Below are positions 42,944 through 52,643 of a stretch of 64,000 bases of DNA, piece after piece. The notes beneath the pieces are model-generated. The model was not told the DNA's origin, made no database searches, and saw only the letters and a list, made by a program, of their open reading frames with translations. The DNA is from Niebla homalea (lineage: Eukaryota > Ascomycota > Lecanoromycetes > Lecanorales > Ramalinaceae). How positions within the stretch are numbered: position 1 is the first letter of the stretch; each line of letters begins with the position of its first letter. The stretch covers positions 372,001-436,000 of the forward strand of contig JAHGAU010000032.1 of assembly GCA_019925105.1 (NCBI GenBank), in the 5' to 3' direction. A program made the position numbers and the translations under genes.

Positions 42944-44227
42944 ATGTGCTGCCAATTCATCATGCTGATCCTTTTCTCCTCGGTTGTTCCTGCACTTGGT
43001 AAGTGTACTTCAAACTTCAAGGTAGATCTAGTTTTCTTTTGGCATCCACTTCATACATAACTATCAGCATTCGAATAAGACCTTTGAGATATTCAAGAGT
43101 GCAGCGACTTCGAGACACTCGCAGCGTGATCTGCGTTCGAACGTACATTACTGCTATGAAGAAGCAGAAAAAGCCCAGCCATTCAATTCGCGAAGTCCCA
43201 ATGAGTATGGGGTGCAATGCAAAGGGGCCCGCCGCCTTACACCACGGATGCAATGTGACGCACGGGGCTGGTCCAGAAGCCGCTCAGCCTCGTGGACAAT
43301 AACAGCAATTTAAGCAAGACTGCACCCCGCTTCTGATTGTAGAACGCAGGTGAATACGATCGGGGGCTTTGCATGTTGATATCTTCATAGCTCTTTCTTG
43401 GTCGCAGCTTGAACTGGATCGAACCGAGTATGGCGAGCTTTATTTACCCTGCCGCGGATACAAGTGGCCAGGCGTATACCTATAACTACAATGACTTTGT
43501 GAACGTCTCCTGGTCCGGGAACGCCCCACCACCTGGAGCCTCTGTTCACCTATCCCTTTTCCTTTCAGTTTCCGGAAATGATACATTGTCTACCAGTAGG
43601 TGAACACTGTAACCTCCTATATCTACTATCCACTGTTGTTTACTAAGGTTTGAACTAGAGGACGACGTTTTCGTTGCCACAAGTGGCTCCTACCTTTCGG
43701 GCCCGCTCAATTTCACCGACTTCCAGTACCCAGGAGTCGGTCACTACCAGCTTCGAATCCAACTCGAGAATGGTTCAGTAGTTTTGGGGCAAAATAGCGC
43801 CAAATTTCGTGTGACAAAGGATGATACGGCGGCTTTCCAGTGCATGAATTGCACCGCTCAGGCTTCAAGCTCGATTGCTCCAGCATCGCCGACCGGGACC
43901 ACCGCATCAAATGGCGCAGCCACCGCAGTCACTAGCCCTGGACCGCTCATACCGTCAGGGCAGTCAAGTTCGCCAAGTGGAGGCCTTACTGGCGGTCCCA
44001 TAGCAGGCATCGTTATCGGTGTAGTCATCGTAGTGGCTATCGCTGGGGTCCTCGGTGCTTTCTACCAGCGTAGAAGGACCAAAGGAAGAAAATCGCATCA
44101 AATAGCGCGGACTGAGGGGTCCCAAGAGAGCAAGGAAGGGGTTCACCGCCCTGATCAGGAAACAGAGCTCAGTGGGAGAGAATTGTCCGAACTGCACAAC
44201 TCGGCTCAACCAGCAGAGAAAGACTAG
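42944..44227 (+). CDS. Type-I membrane protein with small ectodomain, fungal-specific, unknown function
   Basis: Proposed exons 42944-43002, 43408-43595 and 43659-44227 give 271 aa. Exon 1 encodes a signal peptide (CQFIMLILFSSVVPALG). Exons 2-3 encode an extracellular beta-rich domain (FIYPAADTSGQAYTYNYND, VNVSWSG, FTDFQYPGVGHYQLRIQLENG) with several N-glycosylation sites and a CMNC pair. A Ser/Thr/Gly-rich stalk, a single membrane segment (GIVIGVVIVVAIAGVLGAFY) and a charged cytosolic tail follow. The layout is that of a cell-surface sensor-like protein. The second intron (63 nt) is secure. The first (405 nt, GTGTAC donor chosen to keep the frame rather than the adjacent GTAAGT) is uncertain and may hide a small exon. 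Ligand and partners unknown. Confidence 0.6.
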
Positions 44228-44659
44228 TGGTCAGCCGCTGATGTCCTTGGCAGAGGCGGGCACGTATGGGTAAGCTTTGACAAGAGCTGAAGCCAGAGGA
44301 ATCGGAGAAGTCATGATGGGCTGAATTGTGGGATTACTTGTGTAAGGGAGCAAAGACGCTTGATACGCCGGTCGTCAGGAAGCCCGTCAGAGCCAGATGT
44401 CTGGAGGATGTATGTCTATTGTAATCGTTGAACATTTTCAAATACGATGTCATTTCTGTGGCGTTGCCACTTCAACCCCTTGCCTCGTATTTTATTTCAA
44501 CCCAATACTTTTACCCCAAGTACTAGGACTTTCTTTATATATTGTATAGCAAAACCAAAAAAATAGTATTCAGAGATTATTTCTGTCATCTTGGTCTTGT
44601 GAAAAAGTGGGATTTGACTGAACGACGACTGAACGATTGCGAATGCTGTAATATACGGA
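44228..44659. other. Intergenic, nothing recognised
   Basis: A+T-rich 3' flank of the membrane-protein gene. No gene or repeat noticed. Confidence 0.4.
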
Positions 44660-45185
44660 GTGGATTCAGTATGTGTGTTGCATCGTCCTCAGGAAGTTTC
44701 ACGGTCGACTATCGTCTACCGCTCTACGTGGGACAAGCCTTTGGACGTCCGCACTCTTATAGTTCTCCACAACCCTCCCGAAAAGGAGCTGGAATTTGGA
44801 GGAATTTATCCTGAACTCGACTTCACACTGGACGAGCAAGAAGTGGCGGAAAGGGTGTAAATACAAAGCTATGCACGGGCTCTGGATTGGACCCGTCTTC
44901 GACAGCGTCCATATCGCGGCTTGGAACGTATCCTTCCCAACTCCATTAGAGCGCTTGTTGTGGCGGATAGCTAGCAGAGGGGCTTGGGGTTACCTGTTCG
45001 TCTTCTTCATGACGCTGTATATCCCCAAGGGATCCGTTCAATTCTTTATTCCCAATGTGACTGGCGTGACCATGGAACTCACCGCGCGGATTTACTTGAT
45101 TGTCGAGACCCTGGTCGAGATTCGTGCTCTACCAGCAGGTGCATATGATGATGTCCCCTGGAAGGATTTCTTACCTCACATATGA
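44660..45185 (+). pseudogene. Remnant of a fungal multi-TM protein (C-terminal part, frameshifted)
   Basis: Two overlapping frames carry consecutive parts of one protein. Frame 1 (to 44860) has TIVYRSTWDKPLDVRTL, then an acidic stretch to a stop. Frame 2 (about 44850-45185) has HGLWIGPVFDSVHIAAWNVSFPTPLERLLWRI, two membrane segments, ARIYLIVETLVEIRALPAGAYDDVPWKDFLPHI and a stop. Their order matches the last ~160 residues of a widespread uncharacterised fungal membrane family ('NKPLDV', 'W..SFPT..E..LWR', 'R..L..E....LR.LP...Y....W..F.PH'). The N-terminal two thirds and the usual linker are absent and no good splice pair joins the frames, so it looks truncated and broken. A rearranged short gene cannot be excluded. 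Confidence 0.5.
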
Positions 45186-45951
45186 TACAGAGATTGGCTG
45201 GCCAAATCGGCCGCATGCGTTGTACCGAGAACCGCTTTCTGTGATCTTGACTGAGAAACGGTTTTTAGTGAATAAGGAGCGCTCTCTTCTCACTTTGATG
45301 GTATTGTCTTCTTTGGATCCCTGCGTCCGTCGGGAGCGACACGTACTGCCAACTTAGTACCCCAGTCGTGAGCTTTACGGTGAAGACAGCAGGCTTGAAT
45401 TGCTGGTAAACGCTCTAAGGCTTGAGTTGAGCGAGAAAATGCTTGGCATGAAATCATGGCATACGTTCAGACTCGCACCAGCATGAACTCGGAGGCGAGG
45501 AATGCAATCGTCAGCTCGAAATTCGTAAAGAGTAATCGCAAGCTATCAAGAGCTGGTAGGTTCACTGTCTCTTGACAAGATGAGACGCTGGAATAGCTCA
45601 AGACTCTGAATCACTATTGCCCAGCATGTGGAGACTATTGTAGTATGTGTGGCTGTGCATCTTCCATGCAGTATGACGCACGTAGCAGACCAAGGAGATG
45701 CTCAGCCTTAGAGAGCCTAATCGACGCATTTACGAAATGTCGCACCTTGCTCTCAAAAGCACATTGTGTTCAACTACTCCGTGTTTGTAGTCGACGGGAT
45801 CGCGCCGAGGACGTCTTCGATGGTGGATCAAGAGGAGGTATTACAACTCTGATTACATGGCCAAGGCCCAGACCATAAGCTTGAAATACAGCAGACAAGC
45901 GTGGGATTTAGGCACACTGAGGACGACTAGACCGGGTTCTGGTCGTCAAAC
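45186..45951. other. Intergenic, nothing recognised
   Basis: Upstream region of the HeLo gene. Short motif-free frames only. Confidence 0.4.
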
Positions 45952-46935
45952 ATGCCTGTCGAACCCGTCGGTCTAAGTGTTGGGGTTGTCGCTTTAGCGA
46001 CCCTCTTCTCTACTTGTGTGGAAGGCTTCGATTTTGTGAACGCAGGTCAAAGCTTTGGAAAGGATTATGAGCTTCTCATCATCCAGCTCCAGCTCGAGAA
46101 GACGCATTTGCTTGACTGGGGTCAATCAGTAGGTTTGCTACAGACCGAGGGGTCACAGCGACCTGTGGACTTGGACTCGCGAATACACAGGCCTGTGATC
46201 GAACACGCCTTACACGCCATTCATCTACTCTGGACCGACAGTGACGAATTGAAATCGCGCTATGAGCTCAAAGAGAGCAGTTCAGACCAAATGGAACTCG
46301 TTATAAAGACAAGAGTCGGGTTTCGAGCCAATGCATGGTTCAAAGATTCTTGGGAACGATTCCAGACGAGGACGAAGACCAAACAAAGGCGAACACCAGT
46401 GATCAAGAAGGCCCGATGGGCGTTGCATGACCGGAAGAAGTTGTTCAAGACCATTGTTGACAACCTTCGCCAATTCGTGGATGCACTCTTCGCAGTGACC
46501 GAATCGCCTGATACTAAATTGCAACGGCACCGTCTGATGAAAGAAGAGATTAATAGCATTCAAGATACGACCTTAGTCAGCCTTCTGGCTGAGAACACAT
46601 CTGGAATGAATCGCGACTGGTCGGACGCAGCAAGTGAGGCGCTAGAAGCCTCAATCGTGGATGTGGGGGAAAGATTGAGCGTGTGCAACTGGCTGGATGG
46701 GATAGCCTTGAAGGAAGAGCCAGTTCCTCTCTCAACTCACCACGACCCTGAAACCATTACGGAAGGAATACCAGCACTCAAGTCTCATCAGCATTCCAGT
46801 ATTCCTGAAGGAGTATCCAAAAATCTCAAATTCCTAATTAGATGGTCAGCTAGTGCCATTGAGCACGATGATTTGGGTAAAGTGCTTCTCATGTTGAGGA
46901 CCTTTCGCAAATACAGTACAAATGCATATCGATGA
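45952..46935 (+). CDS. HeLo-domain (HET-S/prion-inhibition type) protein
   Basis: Open frame of 327 codons from ATG at 45952 to TGA at 46933-46935. The N-terminus MPVEPVGLSVGVVALATLFSTCVEGFDFVNAGQSFGKDYE followed by LIIQLQLEKTHLLDWGQSVGL is the HeLo domain (~1-230), known from HET-S of Podospora and from NLR-like fungal proteins that trigger incompatibility cell death through membrane targeting of the first helix. The amphipathic glycine-containing first ~25 residues are present. The rest of the domain continues as helices (ARWALHDRKKLFKTIVDNLRQFVDALFAV). The C-terminal third is polar with no recognised amyloid motif, NACHT or kinase. The same frame stays open for 95 codons after the TGA (46936-47220), so the protein may once have been, or may still be, ~420 aa. 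It lies tail-to-tail with a modin-like gene. Confidence 0.78.
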   Translation: MPVEPVGLSVGVVALATLFSTCVEGFDFVNAGQSFGKDYELLIIQLQLEKTHLLDWGQSVGLLQTEGSQRPVDLDSRIHRPVIEHALHAIHLLWTDSDELKSRYELKESSSDQMELVIKTRVGFRANAWFKDSWERFQTRTKTKQRRTPVIKKARWALHDRKKLFKTIVDNLRQFVDALFAVTESPDTKLQRHRLMKEEINSIQDTTLVSLLAENTSGMNRDWSDAASEALEASIVDVGERLSVCNWLDGIALKEEPVPLSTHHDPETITEGIPALKSHQHSSIPEGVSKNLKFLIRWSASAIEHDDLGKVLLMLRTFRKYSTNAYR

Positions 46936-47220
46936 CTGGAGTCTTTGAACTTAGAACCTGTACGTCAGATCAACTTGCCAGGGAATGTTCACACTCCAGA
47001 GATCCGCTGCAAGGTTTATTATGCTAGAAAATTAGACTTAGCTATCCTTGACCCTCAGCATGATCCTTTACCAGAAGCATTCCTCGTCTTGAAGGGATTA
47101 TTAGACGAAGCAAACCGCTTTCTTTGCTCAGTCGGTGATGCCGAGGACCAGTCTGAGTCGGAACTGATTGATAGAACATATGGGTATCGGCCTTGGACAT
47201 TTCATTTTCGCTTCAGTTAG
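46936..47220 (+). other. In-frame coding-like extension of the HeLo gene after its stop
   Basis: After the TGA the same frame remains open to TAG at 47218-47220 and reads as natural protein (LNLEPVRQINLPGNVHTPEIRCKVYYARK.. and AILDPQHDPLPEAFLVLKGLLDEANRFL). It may be a nonsense-separated C-terminus, a read-through product, or exon 2 after a 39-nt intron (46914-46952, GTACAA..TTAG), which would remove the stop in frame but is unusually short. Confidence 0.45.
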
Positions 47221-48932
47221 ATTTAAAACTTAGTGGGTTTCACCAACGTCCATGGATTACCAGCTAGGTGCAGCCCCAAATGCTCTTATCGCAAGGCGTT
47301 TCGTTACACAGGCACAATCTATAGTTCCTGCTGCGACGAGACTGAAGGTGACTAAATACAGAGTGGTGGCGAGATCAATGTACATATACCTCGGCGCCTT
47401 TGAGGAGAAAAATTGCGAGTCGAAATGACAGTGCTTTTCACCGCGAATGTGGGCGGTCCACTCAGTCAGATGCATGAGCCGCGACCGTCCAGCAGTAAAG
47501 TAAAGTTCGTCTTCAAATAGAAGTTCCTTACCAGGTCAAGCATCTGATCCGTGAAGCTGTACAACGCTCATCAGAGTGAGCATTGCCCATATCTTCTTCT
47601 TGCGCAGTGCTCATAATTCATCTCCCTTGCCTCCGCCATCCTTTGAGTCACCTCATACATCCATACGTAACACCCTGATCCTCCCTCGTCCATGACACAA
47701 AAACACAAGAACCATCTTCTAGTAAATCCACACGAAACGAAGCAGATCGCGAAACGCACAACCGAGAACGCGCGCGCTACATCATCTTCCCAGCCAGACA
47801 CATAGACAGCGAACACGCCGCAAAGACCCCGCATATCACGCACGACGTGTCGCCCCCACAATCCGTGCATCATCACATGTAAAGAGAGAGACACCGTTGG
47901 AACCTTATCTTCTTTTTGTGTACGTCCTTCTGTTGCTCGTTGATGCCAAGGGGAAATTGCGCGGACGGAGAATGCAGACGATGAATGAGGTGGGAATGCA
48001 GGGGAGTTGGCTGTGGTGGCTGGGAACGGCTGCTTTTTGGATACTCGAATGCATGCAGGGTAAGCAAAGGTTTTGCAGACAGCTTTCATTGTTTCGGAGG
48101 GTTTTTGGGGGGGTGCTAATGTTGATCTTTGTGGAGAGAGCGAGGGGGGGATGGGGAGAGCTGAGTTTGGTTCTTTCTTTTTTTTTTTTTTGGCAATGGA
48201 GCAATATGTAGCGCTCACGACCCCTCGTTACAGGTTAAGTATGGTAAGGTGGGCCAAAGGGATGAAACGGTGAAGGCACAGCGATTCAATCAGTAAGCAT
48301 AAGGAGCGAGGCCGTGGAAAAAATGTACCATTATAGGAAAGGTGATATAGAAGAGGTCAGTTAGTTGAATTACGGAGGTGTAGCTCAATGAGCGGCATCA
48401 TTGATAATCATTATTTCGTCGAGTGTTCAAAACCAGTTGACTCCCCTAATGCCAGGGTACACCAATAATTTTCCGTCGTGAAGCTGTATATCACAAGGCT
48501 GATGTTCAGCAGCAGCAGGACGTCTTCGATGGCAGGACTGTTCAATTTGAGCGAGCGTCTTTGGTAGGGCCATCAGAGACCGGATCCGACCTAAAAACAA
48601 GGGAACTGAACGATGCTCCGCTTGCAATGTATGATGAGTATGTGTGGGGGACATGGACTATCATCAGCCTGGATCCTACATGGGTCGAGCGGTATTAGGT
48701 TTTTTCAAAGCTAGGTGGGGTATCATTCAGATTGCGTAACCACCACTGTACAGGGGTGGCATTTTCGTGGACATATTGGTTCATGGTAGTGTGCCTGGTA
48801 TCGGGGTGCTGATGATCGCTGTCGATTGATGAGAATAGACTCTCCCTTGGATTGACAAGTCCGGAACGAATCAGGCTTCATGTCTGTCGGCACGTCGATC
48901 TGGTTCCTTTCATGGTGTTGGGTCGATGCTGA
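47221..48932. other. Intergenic between convergent HeLo and modin-like genes
   Basis: About 1.7 kb. No gene is convincing; the longest frame (47571-48218, minus) owes its Lys run to a poly-T tract at about 48178-48190 and has no family motif. GTGTAGCTCAATGAGCGGC at ~48380 is faintly tRNA-like but does not fold properly. Confidence 0.45.
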
Positions 48933-50660
48933 TCAGGAAATGAAGACTGGAATCTTACTCCCATAGAACTGAGAAGTGGCAGCGGAAAATTCTCCTGGCC
49001 GTGGGCCCTCCACGAAGTAAGCCGCGTGGTGCCAGCACATTGCTCTCAAAGCCAAGGTCCACCAAGCATCTTTGACAATATCCGAGGCCTTTGGCGGATC
49101 AGATTCCTCGTCAGAATCCTTGAATCCTCTTCGCGCCATCTCCTTCACCACCTCGTCGATGCGATCTATATGTGTTTGCATGGCGAAACACAGCCGTGGA
49201 CTCCAATGCGAGGGTAAACCCTCGTCTTCGAGCCTGTTTGGTTTGTTTGCTTCTTCCCAGAGATCTGGATACGAAACAGATTGCAACATTTGAGAGCCCA
49301 CCAAATCGAGATATTTAAACGGCTTCCGATGTGGCAGAAATTTCAACTCAAGTTCCTGGAAATAGTCTGTTGTCTTGTCCCACACGCCATGGAGCTTATC
49401 GATAAATCCACCAGGGCAATTGTTTTGCGTTTGCCTGAACGAAGGTCCTTCCATCCATGTTGTACCATATTTGCTTTTAATCTCGTCAAAAGCCTCTTGA
49501 ACCCAAATGATCTGCGCTGAACGACTCTCAGGAAGAGTCTGTCTTGACCGGTTCCAGAAAACGCCAAATCCTTCCTTGCATCTAAAAGGACTGTCATTTA
49601 CTGTTGCATGTGGTGCAATAATTTTGACGATGGATGACTTCCAGAGCGGCATAAATTGGGCCACGAGGGGCAGAAGATCGGAGAATCCAATGTAGTTATT
49701 GTCGCGCTGCATGTAGTTGCAATACTTATCTTGAACGGAGGTTAATCCCAAGACGTTTAGAGCACTCCGTACCTTGTTGATTCTGTTCGTCTCATCGAAG
49801 GCGAAATTTGGAAGGCCAATATAAATGCGGTCCTGGCCTTCACCCTTAAAACCAAGCCCCCCACAACGAGGGATAATTTGGAAGCCCAGCATGTCAGCTT
49901 TGTCTGTTGGTACATAGACCTCGCTGCTCAGCTGGAATCGATGTTTCTCTGCAGCCCTGTCATGAGTGAACTGGATAAAGAGACCAAAGCCGCGTACTGT
50001 TGTGGAAACGATGGAGAGCCCGTTGCCCTCAGCACGCATGATTCCTTCAGCCGGACGTAAATCAGTCCAAAACATACCAAGCCGATGGGCCAGAGCGATG
50101 ATGTCGCCAACGGTGCTTGTAGCAAATGGTCGCGTGATCTCGGGCGGCATAAAGTCCCAAGAGCGCTCACGAAAAGTGATTGCTGGGTAAGTTGGGCCGG
50201 GAAAATTCATTGAGAAGGCATAGTTCAGGCCTGGAACCGTCGGATGGCGGTCCAACTTACTTCCAGATGATAGACATGTTTTTGTATACTTGTGGAGTTG
50301 ATCCAGAAGCCTCATCCAGCCGACTAAATCGCTATTCTCGTCGCTGGGCTCAATGGTTGATACGCAGGTCTTCCGCCTAGAGTCGTCGTATCCCCAAAGA
50401 ACCTCTCCTCGTCGATAAACATGATTGGTGTCGCCCAAAAGCATAAGATGTGGGGTCTTGAACCTTGTCTCGAATCTGAATTCACTCCACCGCCATTTTC
50501 GCTTCGTATGAACAGCCCATTCGCCGATGACCGAGCTCTGACAATTGCGGTAACCCACCGCGGTCCCAAAGATGGATTGCAGAAGTTGCCCAACCGTCAC
50601 GAAGAAGGCAATAATAGCAATCACGATTGCGGTTATGGCCGTATCATCCTGAGTCGACAT
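48933..50660 (-). CDS. Modin-like fungal membrane protein
   Basis: Single exon, 575 aa. One N-terminal membrane segment (AITAIVIAIIAFFVTVGQLLQSIF, ~8-31) is followed by the family signature GYRNCQSSVIGEWAVHTKRKWRWSEFRFETRFKTP. Further blocks are GLNYAFSMNFPGPTYPAITFRERSWDFMPPEITRPFATSTVGDIIALAHRLGMFWTDLRP, FQIIPRCGGLGF and a C-terminus ending SQFYGSKIPVFIS. I recognise this as the family annotated as modin after a Podospora protein linked to vegetative incompatibility; biochemical activity is unknown. The frame is intact. A GTAAGA near the end could act as a donor, but the present end resembles that of relatives. Adjacency to a HeLo-domain gene makes an allorecognition context plausible, though unproven. 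Confidence 0.75.
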   Translation of the reverse strand: MSTQDDTAITAIVIAIIAFFVTVGQLLQSIFGTAVGYRNCQSSVIGEWAVHTKRKWRWSEFRFETRFKTPHLMLLGDTNHVYRRGEVLWGYDDSRRKTCVSTIEPSDENSDLVGWMRLLDQLHKYTKTCLSSGSKLDRHPTVPGLNYAFSMNFPGPTYPAITFRERSWDFMPPEITRPFATSTVGDIIALAHRLGMFWTDLRPAEGIMRAEGNGLSIVSTTVRGFGLFIQFTHDRAAEKHRFQLSSEVYVPTDKADMLGFQIIPRCGGLGFKGEGQDRIYIGLPNFAFDETNRINKVRSALNVLGLTSVQDKYCNYMQRDNNYIGFSDLLPLVAQFMPLWKSSIVKIIAPHATVNDSPFRCKEGFGVFWNRSRQTLPESRSAQIIWVQEAFDEIKSKYGTTWMEGPSFRQTQNNCPGGFIDKLHGVWDKTTDYFQELELKFLPHRKPFKYLDLVGSQMLQSVSYPDLWEEANKPNRLEDEGLPSHWSPRLCFAMQTHIDRIDEVVKEMARRGFKDSDEESDPPKASDIVKDAWWTLALRAMCWHHAAYFVEGPRPGEFSAATSQFYGSKIPVFIS

Positions 50661-51891
50661 GGCTCAGAAGCTACTTGAGCAGGTATCAAGCCGTGAAATG
50701 TAGAACAGGAGCCTCTTGGGGAGTTCCTACTGGCGGTAGACACTGTATTCTTCTCTTTTCTTTGGCTCTCTTCACAGCTTTGCACCGGGGAGTTTCGAGC
50801 AATATTGTGCCTCTAAAAATGAGGAACTGAGATTTTCAAACTGAAAATGGTTTTGACAATGAGCTCGTAAGGCAACAATGCGCAATGTCATCATTCCCCT
50901 CCACGTCAGCGAACAGTGAACAGGAGGATCTGCACGCTGCCGGCGCCAGACATGCAGGCGCCTTGTTTAGTGCTCTGTGACATAGACCTGTGCAAAACAG
51001 TCAGGTCCAAAGGTTTTCTTGGTGGATATTGAACTACAAATTGAATACGTGGGAGTTTGAAGATAAAACGACTGTTCTCTGGCTAAAAACATATCTCACT
51101 TTCGTCGATACCACTCCTCATCCAACTTGCATACATTGGTTATGCCAACTCTCCGTACCTCTCTTCTCACATGGTCCTGACATCTGTTAATGACCTTGGC
51201 ACCATAATCATGTAATGACCCAGACTGCCAGCCGATAGCATTACACATCCACACCGGACCTTTTCTAGTCCGCATATAAGGTTTCAGGAGTTAGAATCAT
51301 CCCATACACGCGATGCGTGACACGCATCTCGTGCACGAGGCATGGACAAGAATCTCCATCCTTGTGTCCTGAGAGCTTATTGATTCGTCTGAAGCTGGAG
51401 TGCGGCTGCCTTCATGAATGCAGGACGAAGCCAGGCTGATTGAGGTCTTCCTCGTGTTTCGAAAAAAGACTTCAGATGCATCAGGACCTTTCTATTCTTG
51501 TCTTGTGACCGGTCATCATCCGGTTTGAGTGAGGCTCTAGGTCAAGAAGAAAGCCCTGCTAGCCCTAGCTCATGTCGTCTTAAGACACCCTGCTGAAATG
51601 TGGCGTCGGGTTGATTATCGTCGTGTTGGATAATCAGACCTCGAAGAAGTCTGACATTCTCAATCGACCAGCTGTGACATCTTCATGCCAACAACTGTGA
51701 CATTTGCGTCCAGTGTAGCTGTTCCATATCGCCTGTCGTGGTTCCCTAGAGACGAAGTATCCACCCGAATGGTATGACTTGATAGCCAAGCGAAGCATGA
51801 TGTGACCGACAGATTCATGAGCAACAAAGCGACCGCTAGGCCCATTCCAGGAATTTTTTTCCCTTTGCAGGCATTCATGATGCGGCCACTG
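50661..51891. other. Intergenic, nothing recognised
   Basis: About 1.2 kb without a coding pattern. A small near-palindrome, GATGCGTGACACGCATC, lies at about 51313-51329. No RNA gene recognised. Confidence 0.45.
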
Positions 51892-52381
51892 TCATGGATC
51901 TCGCGATCTCGTCTCGAACAGGAATTTGTGCCAGTCAAACTTCTCCCTTTTCTTTTCCGGCTTGTCAGGATCGGACCAAAACCCGAAGGCGCTGAACACC
52001 CATTCACGAAATGAGTACATCCATCCAAGATCCTCTCTATCCTGCTCGTTCCTGTCCCATTTGTAGAACAAGAAGGCGTAGATTGCAATGACTAGATTTG
52101 TTAGCTGAGAGACCATGCATGCTTTTGAAAGGATACGGACAACTGCAGCCCCCAACCTGAACAATTTTAGTGCTCCTCATGTACCATGCCGGAAAAAACT
52201 TGATCTGCGATCTTCGTCTATACTTGCGCTCAAAGCGAAATTGATGTTTCCTGGGGAGATTGCTGAAGTCTGGAGGCCATGTTACCCGGCTTTTGTATGG
52301 ATTGTTCTTCACTGTGAGAGGCATTCGAGCTTTCAAAGCTGGAGCAGCTTCGACTAGCAGCCTTAGACTTGGCCCAAGCAT
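51892..52381 (-). CDS. Small conserved fungal membrane protein, unknown function
   Basis: Exons 52381-52157 and 52104-51892 give 145 aa; the 52-nt intron (GTTGGG..CTCAG) falls between Gln and Leu in phase 0. The N-terminus (MLGPSLRLLVEAAPALKARMPL) is amphipathic and Arg-containing and may be a mitochondrial or membrane signal. Then come MPLTVKNNPYKSRVTWPPDF, LPRKHQFRFERKYRRRSQIKF, one membrane segment (LTNLVIAIYAFLFYKW) and an acidic/aromatic tail (WMYSFREWVFSAFGFW). The PPDF..L..KHQFRFE+KYRRR block resembles a family of short fungal proteins I know only as uncharacterised. It is head-to-head with leucyl-tRNA synthetase across 262 bp, so the two probably share a promoter. Confidence 0.72.
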
Positions 52382-52643
52382 AGCTGGGATACCGGATGAC
52401 TCACAATGCATGCGATTGATAAGGAGGAGTTGAAGCGTCAAAGGAATGGCTCGGAGCCCAAAGGTTTGCTTAAAGCCGGAAGCTAAACACCGGGATATCT
52501 CGACTCTGACGCATAATTATAATTGCGCATAACTTTCTTCTGTAACTCATCAGCACAAGAGTCATAGACTCTCAAACAAAACGAAGCTCATATATCTTCC
52601 GTGGCGCGCTCGGCGCAGTCGCTTCTTGATCTTCTCGCGCAGC

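Noticed and set aside
47571..48218. 215-codon minus-strand frame between the HeLo and modin-like genes
   Set aside because: Its start depends on a poly-T tract giving a Lys run. There is no family resemblance and no splice-supported extension.
48379..48467. tRNA-like start GTGTAGCTCAATGAGC with a TTCAAAACC element and matching ends GGTGTA/TACACC
   Set aside because: The T-arm stem does not pair and no anticodon arm of correct geometry was found, so it looks like chance resemblance.
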